Positions 54,961 through 64,000 of a stretch of 64,000 bases of DNA are shown here, in pieces. A program made the position numbers and the translations under genes. The first letter of the stretch is position 1. Every line of letters starts with the position of its first letter. The notes beneath the pieces are model-generated. The model saw nothing but the letters and a program-made list of their open reading frames with translations, ran no database searches and was not told the origin of the DNA. This DNA comes from Thereva unica (lineage: Eukaryota; Arthropoda; Insecta; Diptera; Therevidae): NCBI GenBank assembly GCA_949987705.1, contig OX465281.1, forward strand, positions 220,753,978 to 220,817,977, in the 5' to 3' direction.

Positions 54961-57435
54961 TAAAAAGTAGAAAATAAAAAATTTAGTTTAAAAAAAAACT
55001 AAAAAATACGCTGATATTTCAAAATGAACCAAAAAGAAAAAAATAATTTTGAATGTAAAGTTTTTATTGCTCCAGCCAGTATATGGAAACAATCTACCTT
55101 TCGAAATGTAAAATAAAGTAGGGCGCTAGCGAAAAATTCTGGTGTTAATAAAATAATAAAATAAGAGCCCACACGCAAAAAAATAAGCTCAACTAATTTG
55201 ACGCGTTGCGGCCACGTAAAGGCGGGACTGACTGGTGAAATTTTTCTTGTTTACTTTCTCACCGTGTGTCGTCCGACATGTATATTAGACCCTTCGGATT
55301 GGTCTGGCTTTTTAAATACTGTCATAAAATAGTTGTTTAAATACTATATATAAATTTCAGCTTTTATACAGAGAATCGGAGAAACATAATCCGTGAAAAA
55401 AATGGGGGTGCTATTTAAAATTTTAGAGTTACCCCCACCCCCTGCGAGGGGATGAGTGGGTGGGGGTGAGTTTTATGTGCAAACGATTCTACCCTCCAAG
55501 CTGAGCAACTTTTGCTACAAACTTTTTTCACGAAATATCGCACAGTTACCGGACTATTCTCGCACCCTGTACTCAGTAAATGAGCTAAGTTATTGCCCAT
55601 CTTTAACACGCGATACCGGCCGAAAGCACCACTAGTCAGGATTTTTACCTACAGTAGTGAAAATACACAGAAAAAAATCAGCCTTTAAACTTTGACGTAG
55701 GAAGGCCCTGGCTCTCCGTCTATTACACTCGCCTACTCGCATAGAACGTTCATACCCTTACTCAATCCGATTTCTATAAAGGAATGTAATTAGAAATTTT
55801 AGCAACGTCGCAATTAAATTACAAATTCAGAAATATTTAAAAGCTTCTATGGCAGCTAAATTATCCTTATTTGCCCTTATTAGGCAACGTACTCTCGGTG
55901 ATGTACAAGGATCTACAGTCAAATGCACATTTAATGGGCCTAATTCGGTTATGGCGCTGAAAGGCAGGAAGAACTAATTTATGAACACTTCCTCTGGCCT
56001 AATTCTGTACCTTTGTTTCATTAACCCTTCCTAATGAAAGCCCTGTGAACTTGATAATATCCAGCTTTAATTAAATATTCCCCTGCATAAATACGTAACA
56101 GAATGGAGTCTCTCTCTCTCTCATGTAAATTCGAGTCATCCAAAATGCGCCATCATCGCACAGCAATTTTCTTCATTTTTCCCGATGACGCGACTCTTGC
56201 TGTGTATGAGTTTCATGCCCTTAACAGTTTATGACTTTCTGCTGGCGGCAGACTATTCGAGGACAGTATTAAAGTGGAAATACTGGGAATAACTCTGGTG
56301 ATTAAAGCTGGCTGTGCTTTAATGTAAGGACGTGGAGTATTTAAGAAACCTCAAGGAGTGTTATGCCTCGTGCACAATGAGAAAGTGGATTTATTTTATG
56401 TTTCGTCCCGCTCATTCCACTGCCTAATTCTCTATTTCCATCTCAAGTCAAAATTTGAGAACATCGGTTAAAGTTGGCTCTACTTCAACTTCAACACTCA
56501 AATTTCGGAAATTCGGAATAAGCAAGTGACATCTGGTTCTCACACCAATGAACAAGAAGAATTATAGTACCAAAGTATGTTATTTATGTTACTTATTTTC
56601 TATTGAAAAACATAAAATATATTAAAAATAAAAAAATTATTGCGGCAAAAGTCATTTGAGAGCTTTGCGAGTGCATAATTTGTGAAAATTGAATTAATAA
56701 AAATCGAATTTTCCGTTTTTTCTCATTCGGGTTCATTAGATGGCAGCACTTACATATTTTTTCCGAAAGAGATAAATTCAGTTTAACAGAAATCTCGCCA
56801 AATTTTATCGACTTTACTTAAAAATTAAGTAAATTTGATTTTAAAATTAAGTAAAATCCGGTCAAATCAAGTTTTAGTAAAGATCGAGAATTCTGTTGGC
56901 AATTTCTTTAGTGAATATTTGTTTAATGTAACAGCTGATATTGACATTTTTTAAATTATGTCCGAAAATTCACTTCAACACTGTGCACATAGCTAAATTA
57001 GCACTTTAACATTGTGAACACGGCATTATATTGCGGCGCTTAATGATCACCTCATTTTCAGGATTATTACGTTTAAGCGTAATAATTTTATTTATGTAAA
57101 TATTTTTTTTTTATTATCTGGCGAAAAAAGGTTTTATGTTTCATTCTTTTATGAGTTATGTAGATTAAATCAAAGGGTAGGTGATGAATAAATATCCTTG
57201 ACTTGGTTGCAGATATCGTGCCATCGATCGAAGTATTCTATGGACACACATATGGATTATATGGACATTAAAATACCAAGCAACATAATCGTGTGTGTGG
57301 CTTAATAAAACCGCAATATACCAATTGAAAAACTTAATATACCATAATTCTAGTTGGTATTGAAATGAGGTATTTTTGATTGGTTTCTTTATACGCAAAC
57401 CTAGTCTAACTAATCTAGTGATTATCAAAAGTAAT
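54961..57435. other. Non-coding, no assigned feature
   Basis: Contains a C-rich inverted pair near 55430-55470 (CCCCCACCCCC against GTGGGTGGGGG) and a CT microsatellite at about 56109-56124. No gene or TE end was recognised. Confidence 0.4.
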
Positions 57436-57790
57436 CGTGCAAAGTAGAGTTGAGCCGGACTTACAACAGGCAGTTCACGATAGTAAATTGTACTGAGGCC
57501 TCAACTTTATTAAATGTCCCGGTTCAAAAATTATGTACTACTGGGATATGAGCGTGTATCGTGCGATTGTACGAAGTGGAGAGACATTTCTTACATCTTT
57601 TGCAGCAGTAAAATATCCAATTTGAACTGCGCCGATGTAAGATTGTAAACACGAACTGGAGAGAAATCTCTTACATTTTTGAGGGAGTGAAATTTTATAC
57701 TAAAGAGACAATTCTTAAATTTTTTGAGGGAGTGAAGTTGGAGAGATATTTCTTACATTTTTCGAGGGAGGTAAATTTTTATTTTTTTAT
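57436..57790. repeat. Dispersed repeat followed by a short degenerate tandem repeat
   Basis: 57436-57550 matches 42936-43065. From about 57578 the phrase TGGAGAGA-ATTTCTTACAT, TTTTGAGGGAGTGAAATTT recurs (about 57578, 57657, 57699, 57740), giving a degenerate array. The region 57791-58200 is featureless. Confidence 0.55.
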
Positions 57791-58437
57791 ATCTCTATCT
57801 ACAATAACAAATAAAATATTTTCGTGTTATTTTCAATTTTAGGGAGTTTAATTTTAAATCTGTAAATATATTTTTCCATATACAGTTAACAAAAATTTTA
57901 AAGAATATTTTTATTATTAACATTCATAGGCACGATAATTAATATTCCCGTTCATTCATTTATCATTTATCGTATCCCCTCTTTTGCAAACGCAATAGAA
58001 CTACCCGCATCGTAACATTTGAGCCATTCACTACGTGCCGTGCTAGCAATACAATGGCACTTCGCCTCATTTGAAGTGAGACATTGTACTGGTTCAAAAG
58101 GAAAAAGAGGCTCCTCTTACAAACTCATTTTATAATCGTGTCCTCCCCAACACTAGTACAAAGGCTTACGAGTAATTAAGTCGGATGTGAAGAAATATAG
58201 ATTTTCCTTATCATATAGCTAAAGCACTGCAAATCTGAGATATCTGCAATAAAAACAAGAAGAGGAAACAGGGACAGAAAATATAACTTGGCAGGATTGA
58301 AGGAAGAGCAAACAAGGGCTGAATATGAGTACCTACTGAGCATAAAAATAAATGAAACCAATCAAAATACACACGAATACTTGTACGATCAATGGAAAGA
58401 TATAAAAAGAACAATAGAAGGAACAACAGAAGATCTA

Positions 58438-58665
58438 CAGTAAAAAGCCAGAAGTGCTTAAGTGCAAATTTGACGATTTTGATTTTTGCATTCAGTATTT
58501 TATTCTTAATCATTGCTATAATTTTTATCTTAAACTGAGCTGTGGTTGCTGAGTTATTGGACCGGCAAAAGTGATTTTCTGCACAATTCTATATCTAAAA
58601 AAATCTTTGAGGGCGATTTTCTTGAAACGCATATTTTGCACTTAAGCACTTCTGGCTGTGTACTG
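58438..58665. mobile_element. Tc1/mariner-like MITE, 228 bp, TA target duplication
   Basis: Ends CAGTAAAAAGCCAGAAGTGC and the inverted GCACTTCTGGCTGTGTACTG, with about 30 bp of inverted repeat. TA flanks at 58436-58437 and 58666-58667. CAGT ends and a TA duplication fit Tc1/mariner. Confidence 0.85.
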
Positions 58666-59401
58666 TAGAGATGTTCTAGGCTTCGTTCAAGAAGGACGAA
58701 GGGTAGAGTGGTAATAGAAGAATCAGCAAGTTTGAATGATGCAAGAAACTTCTACAAAAATCAAAGTCGGAAAGAATTTAAGTCAAGAGTAAAAGTGGGG
58801 AGATACTAAGTAATAAGGAAGACGTATTGGCTAGATGGGCAGAGCATTTCGAGGAGCAACTGCTGATGAGCCCAGAGCAGTGGCTCATTGCTAACCGAAA
58901 TGTAAAAAACATGAATGCGGGCGATGAAAATGACAGCACAGTAGCTTCTACGATAGAAGAAGTACGCCAAGAATTGCGAGCATTGAACAGTAATAAGACA
59001 TCATGGTCTGACAGCATATCTGCAGCACTCATTAAGCAAGGCGGACAGGAAACTATCCAAAAACTGTATGAAGTAATAGTGGAAATCTGGCGATTAACAA
59101 CATACAAATTATTTTCACGTGTACTCTATAATATGTAGACTACAACCGTACGTGGAAAGAATATGAGTAGTGTATCAATGCGGTTTTCGTCCTGGAAGAT
59201 CCGCAACAGACCAGCTATTTGTACTCAAAGAAACCCTAGAAAAGGCTGTTGGCTTTAACATAAACATCCACATGTTATTCATCGACTACAAATATGTTTA
59301 CGATAGTGTGAACCGTAATGAGTTATTTGATGCTATGGAGCAACTCGAAATACCTAAACACCTAGTAGAACTGACGAAATTTCCGATGAAAGATGCAAGG
59401 T

Positions 59402-61528
59402 TGTAACAGCATAATGGCGCGATAAACTATTGGGCGCCATTTATGCGAGGTATTGTCCCTTCAGCCGGAAGCCCGGAAAAGCCTGGCCAAAAGCACAATA
59501 CCATACATAAAAAAATATATCGGAACTCCTTATCCTCCCTAAACGCCGATCCTACTGTTAGGGGGACATGCCGTCGGCCACACGGAGTTCTCTGGCTGCT
59601 CGCCGGGTGGGTCGTGGGGTGTGTGGCCGGGCCTTACCGCGGATGGTTCACCACTTACCTGTGTTACGATACCAAATCTCAACTCTTCACATCCTCAACT
59701 GGATAGCCCCAGAATTATACCGTCGTCATCCATTCCCGTACTCGTTCATAACACTAAGTATCATTAACCAGCATGAGAAGGCGCCACCTATGGATCCTGA
59801 AAGTTAATCAACCCCCACTCAACCATCCCAAAAAAATACTCAATTTTAGTCCGACATTATAATTACTTTATATTTATTCCAGATACTTGACGACCAACAA
59901 TAATGGATGACACAAAAATTGCAACCCAAAATCAAAATGAAATGATAATTATTTCTTACAAAAATTCGCTAGATATCAACAAAAAAACCTCAATTGATGA
60001 CAAAAATATTCAAACCGAATCAAAAAGATAGGACAATTATAGGTTCCACAAATTCCGTAGTTATTAATTACATAACCCTCGTCGTTCTGGTACCAGCACG
60101 TCGTCGGTGTACAAAAAAATTACATTATATTTATACATTACATTATAATCAAAACTATTTATAAAAAAATTCAAGCAATTATGAGTATAGAGCAATTGAA
60201 AATTAACATTATTAGAAACCAAACGTGATGAAAGATATTTAAGATGATGGAGAAACAAATAAAAAGGTTATTTAGTAGTGTCAAAGTTTTAGAAATTGAA
60301 TGTAATGTTTACTAACGGTATTTAAAAAATAATGGTAATATTTTTTTTTCTTTTTGAAACGTCTAAGATTAATAAACCAAAACTGGAGTCGACCTCTCTT
60401 GGACTCCCCGACCGAAAACGTACACTGGCTGGGAAAAAGATTAGCAGCATAAGATTAGCAGTATTTATTCCAGTAGTCAGTTGAGACGAGAGCTTCCCCC
60501 CACTACGGAACGGCGGGCTCACAGTAAATATATTATAATTGATAAATTTCCCAGCGATAATTCTTGTTATAATAAAGTTTGATTCTTATTCGATGTCCTT
60601 GTATCTGACGTTGTCTTAGCAATAAAAGTACAACCATGCAGGCCACTTATTCGGCATCGACGTACATCAGGAACTTTTAAGTATGTATGAAGTAATAAAT
60701 TAAGAGAAAAAGTAAATCTTTACTAGGATTATACACTCTGATATAGAAAGGTAATTATGTATCCAAACGGTATGTTATTCGAAGTTAAAGCTTCTACATC
60801 ATCATCTACATGCTGGAGGTCCTTCTAATGTCAATCGGGTTATTCTTGAAAAGCCATGCTGTGATCAAATGACCATAGAGCAAATTTTGGAAAACACCTG
60901 ATATTCCACCACGGATTTGTTTTTTTTTCTTGTTTTTTTTTTTTTTTACAGCAAATGAAGAAAATTTACTTACAAGTAATTGTTCTTGATTATAGACCAG
61001 CTACATGCAGCTACAATCGCACGCTTTCGGCCTCCTTAACAAAGATTTAAACGACGTGTCTTCCCACGTGTAGCTCCTTTTCTGATTTCCAAGAGCACGT
61101 GTCAAAAACCAATATACCTTCGGTTACTAAATCTGCACTTCCCAAAATTGTTCCTTCCTCGAACTGTTCCAAGTATGCTTTCCAGTATTCGTCCCTTTAA
61201 GGAAAATCTTCCTTCGTAGCCTTCCCAATAAATCAAATACCAAAACTCTAAAACTATGGCTATTTTGTCTTAAAAAAAACTGAGAGTTATCTTCCGGCTA
61301 CGGAATTTAAAAAAACCAAATTTTTTTCAAAAAAACCCAAATCAGACTCTTTTCTCCAACTTTTTCCCAACAAAAAAAACCTCACAATCCTTAGTTCATT
61401 TTTTATTTTTTTTTTCTTCAATCGTCCAAGCTATCGTTTTTCAAAAAAAAATTCCATTTTCATTTTAGACAGTGCTTTGAATCCAGTAATTTTCAGGCAA
61501 TTTGCAGAAAAAAAACCCGACCGTTACA
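59402..61528. mobile_element. LTR-like insertion, 2,127 bp, in RT (solo LTR or deleted LTR element)
   Basis: Starts TGTAACAGCATAATGGCG and ends CCGACCGTTACA, so it has TG…CA with inverted TGTAAC/GTTACA. AGGT flanks lie at 59398-59401 and 61529-61532. Removing the insertion and one AGGT restores KDAR-CRVRIDGEL, the expected RT order. I found no second copy of its start within it and no gag-pol motif, so a solo LTR is likeliest. An AATAAA followed by a T-rich stretch occurs near 60570. Confidence 0.68.
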
Positions 61529-62215
61529 AGGTGTAGAGTCAGAATTGATGGTGAATTATCCCCACCCCTCAAAACAAACAGAGGATTAAGGCAAGGTGAC
61601 ACACTATCCTGCTTGTTATTCAATGTGGCCCTCGAAAAAGCAGTAAGAGAAGCATCGATTAACACATAAGGGTGTGTCTTTCAGAGGTCAGTGCAAATAT
61701 TAACCTTTGCTGGCGATATTGCTATTCTTGGAAGATCGTTTGAGAGCATGAAGGAGAACTTCGTAGCACTTGCGCAAGCCGCAAAAAAATCCGGTTGGAA
61801 ATAAACGAGCACAAAACAAAGTATATGAGCACATAAAACACCAGAAGTAGCAGACGAAACATAACGATCGACACCTACAATATCGAAGCAGTGGATGAAT
61901 TCGTATACCTAGGCACGATTATAACAAAAGGAAATAAAGATCGGCTGAAATCAGAAGACGAATAGCACTGGTTAATAAATGCTACTTTGGTCTACGCAAG
62001 CACCTCACGTCCAGAAATATCTCAAGGAAGACAAAATTGGTAATTTACACAACACTAATAAGGCCTGTCCTACTATATGGTTCGGAAGTGTGGACATTGA
62101 AAAACGCAGACGAAGCATTGGTAGGAAGATTCGAAAGGAAAATCCTTCGTTCGATCTACAAAGGAATACAAGTTGACGTTCGGAGGAGAAGATATAACTT
62201 AGAGTTGACACCCTC

Positions 62216-62455
62216 AGAGCAAAAGCGGGCTAAAATAACAAAGAGAGCGAAAACGGTTCGGGGTTTTTTTTTAGCGCAAAAGAGAAATATCTTCGTATTC
62301 TTAGAGTAAAAATGGTATAACTATACTTCAGCGCAAAAACGGTGTATCAAAAAACCGAGAGCAAAAGCGGGTTAACTTTTTACTCCGCTTTTGCTCTTAA
62401 TGAAAACTTATACCACTTTTGCGCTGAACAAAAATTTAAATCGCTTTTGCTCTCA
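62216..62455. mobile_element. Foldback element built of GAGCAAAAGCGG modules
   Basis: Left half: GAGCAAAAGCGGGCTAA, GCGCAAAAGAG, GCGCAAAAACGG, GAGCAAAAGCGGGTTAA. Right half: CTCCGCTTTTGCTCTTAA, ACCACTTTTGCGCTGAA, ATCGCTTTTGCTCTCAAT. The modules face each other, so the element can fold as nested stems. It directly follows the end of the RTE-like frame. No coding capacity. Confidence 0.72.
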
Positions 62456-62554
62456 ATAAACGCGTCAAAATTGTTTTCATCAGGGTTGAAAACGCTGCTT
62501 TAGATTTTATTTTTTGAATTCTGCTTTTTCTCCCTTGTAAAGTAATATAGAAAG

Positions 62555-62735
62555 TTCGCCGTCGCCTGGTCCCAAGCCCAGGGTGTGAAAGGAGGCGGGT
62601 ACTCGATCTGCTGAATTGACCAGAATCGGGAAACCGAAGAAACAGGGCAAGAGACCGTATTTTTCGAAGCGGCACCGACAGCAGCGTATCCATTGCTGGG
62701 ACGTCCCGCTCGGCCGAAAATACTGTGGAAGAAGA
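62555..62735 (+). repeat. Diverged copy of the 43978-44160 RTE 3'-region repeat
   Basis: ACCAGAATCGGGAAACCGAA, AAGCGGCACCGACAGCAGC and GGGACGTCCC align in order with the minus strand of 44146-44010, with moderate divergence and no AAG tail. Confidence 0.5.
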
Positions 62736-62814
62736 TGCTCGCCCTTTCACGCCAACTAACTATTCCTATTGAAACCCACCTGTTTTACTACCTAAAGCGC
62801 CGCCAAGGATATAG

Positions 62815-62895
62815 TTTAGTTTATTACTATAAGAAAGAGTAACGGCGAAAGTAAACATCCTTGTCGTACTCCTGAGTTTATCTCAAAGGTTTCGG
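62815..62895 (-). pseudogene. Tiny RT palm fragment
   Basis: The minus strand encodes TFEINSGVRQGCLLSPLLFL and then IVIN before a stop. GVRQGC-LSPLLFL is a standard non-LTR RT palm motif. No more of the domain is visible on either side. Confidence 0.65.
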
Positions 62896-62939
62896 TTAAT
62901 TTTAACTATATTAACACATTTTTGCTATTTTTGAAATTT

Positions 62940-64000
62940 TCGTTTTTGAATACCTCCGGTTACCCGATCACCTTGAAATTTTGCACACAGCTTCAGCTCC
63001 GATGACAATGCAATATGGTATACTCATTACACCGTTAGATCCATGGCGGAGGTCTCCAGAGGACGGCTTACTGTTTTCTTCACGGAACAAATTTTGCAAT
63101 CGATTTTTCAAATACTTCCGGATATCCTATCATTCTGAAATTTTGCACACAGCTTTAGCTCCGAAGACAATGCAATATGGTATATACCTTTAGATCCATG
63201 GAGGCCGTCTCAGGAGGGCGTGTTGAAATATTCTTCACAACCCCTTCGACATGGGTATCAAATGAAAGGATATGACAAGTATAACACCATAACCAATATA
63301 GTATGCTCAATATATCGTTTGGTCCATGGCGGCCATCTCAAGAGGGCGGATTACCATTTTCTTCACTGCCCCCGAAACATGGGTATCAAATGAAATGGTA
63401 TGATAAGTAGAACACCATAAGAAATATAGTATACTCAATTTATCGTTTGGTCCATCGCGGCCATCTCAAGAGGGCGAGTTACCATTTTCTTCACAACCCC
63501 TTCGACATGGGTATCAAATGAAAGAGTATCATAAGTAGAATACCATAAGCAATATAGTATACTTAATATTTCGTTTGGTCCATTGCGGCCATCTCAGGAG
63601 GGCGGATTACCATTTTCTTCCACAACCCCCTCGACATGGGTATCAAATGAAAGGGCATCATAAGTCGAATGCAATGAGCTATGTCTTTAGATCCATGGCG
63701 GTCTCCTCAGGAATGCTGGTTACCATTCTCTTCAGAACCCTTTCGACATGGATATCAAATGAAAGCGTATGCGTAGTATGCTCAATATATTGTTTGGTCT
63801 ATGGCGACCATCTCAACAGGGCGGATTACCATTTTGTTCACAACACCCGAAACATGGCATTCACATGAAATGGTGTAATAAGTAAAACACCATAAGCAAT
63901 AAAGGGTACTCAATTTATCGTTTGGTCCATGGCGGCCATCTCAAGAGAGCGGATTAACATTTTCTTCACAACCACCGCGACGTGGGTACTACAGGAAAGG
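62940..64000. repeat. 128-bp tandem repeat array, running off the window
   Basis: Two introductory units (CTTGAAATTTTGCACACAGC; repeated near 63128) lead into the same 128-bp repeat as in the palindrome arms, in the right-arm orientation: TCGTTTGGTCCATGGCGGCC, GGCGGATTACCATTTTCTTC, GACATGGGTATCAAATGAAA. Successive CCATCTC words at 63333 and 63461 are 128 bp apart. The array continues to the window edge. Confidence 0.9.

Larger units (their letters stand above)
58200..62212 (+). mobile_element. RTE-like retrotransposon, decayed and split by two insertions
   Basis: Linker: NLAGLKEEQTRAEYEYLLSI (about 58290). Pre-RT: VLARWAEHFEEQLL and TIEEVRQELRALNSNKTSWS (58827-59138). RT: YQCGFRPGRSATDQLFVLKE, MLFIDYKYVYDSVN (59170-59400). 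After the LTR-like insertion come CRVRIDGEL, GLRQGDTLSCLLFNVALEKA (about 61528-61630), LTFAGDIAILGRSFESMKEN (catalytic box FAGD, Asp lost) and RPVLLYGSEVWTLKNADEAL (about 62065). A Tc1/mariner-like MITE (58438-58665) interrupts the linker. Many stops make it a pseudogene. Length excluding insertions is about 1.7 kb; EN is missing. Confidence 0.82.

Noticed and set aside
1..64000. CRISPR array or bacterial operon
   Set aside because: Tandem repeats here have 7, 128, about 137 and 145 bp periods with no repeat-spacer pattern, and all recognisable genes are eukaryotic transposon or exon sequences.

Overview
This looks like an AT-rich arthropod, probably insect, nuclear genome window. It is dominated by transposable elements (TEs) and carries only one convincing host-gene segment. 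The eukaryotic and arthropod signs are: several non-LTR retrotransposon types (RTE-like, LOA/R1-like, Jockey/CR1-like), Helitron Rep and Pif1-like helicase remnants, hAT, Harbinger-like and Tc1/mariner-like short elements, a tRNA-derived SINE, and a 3' splice site in front of a long coding exon. I saw no bacterial operon, CRISPR array or rRNA. I cannot name the species.

Layout. 0-5 kb: a Harbinger-like MITE with TTA target duplications, a 3' fragment of a non-LTR element, a Helitron Rep/helicase remnant and an hAT MITE with an 8-bp duplication. 5.5-6.3 kb: a heptad (TGGATTN) repeat. 7.9-10.2 kb: R1-like and RTE-like remnants, minus strand. 10.5-16.7 kb: a composite Helitron/Helentron-like structure. 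It has two exactly matching 1.5-kb inverted arms made largely of a 128-bp repeat, around a 372-bp core carrying a Pif1/Helitron helicase fragment. A second inverted copy of the core lies beyond the right arm, and a non-LTR retrotransposon is inserted in the right arm only. 18-22.8 kb: MITEs, two SINE copies and an RTE 3' end. 23-25.1 kb: a LOA-like element lacking almost all of EN and RT. 27-33.7 kb: repeats, a degraded RT and paired MITEs. 34.4-39.7 kb: a second LOA-like element interrupted at its YADD codons by a full-length, intact-looking 3.05-kb RTE-like element. 41.6-44.2 kb: RT remnants and a hairpin MITE.

45.5-46.9 kb, minus strand: a 456-codon terminal exon of an unidentified host gene. 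Its upstream exons would lie to the right, so many repeats beyond 46.9 kb may be intronic. 48-51.2 kb: an hAT remnant containing a 662-bp foldback element. 52.5-54.9 kb: RTE-like fragments and two tandem-repeat families. 58.2-62.2 kb: a decayed RTE-like copy split by a Tc1/mariner-type MITE and a 2.1-kb LTR-like insertion. 62.2-64 kb: another foldback, an RT fragment, and the 128-bp repeat again, running off the window.

The genes do not form a pathway. The story is nested insertion: several insertions can be removed on paper to give an uninterrupted target, with target duplications supporting them. The strongest candidates for something new are the L-B-R-B' palindromic Helentron-like composite with homopolymer junctions and the intact RTE-like copy. 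All family assignments come from motifs read by eye; no database search was possible.
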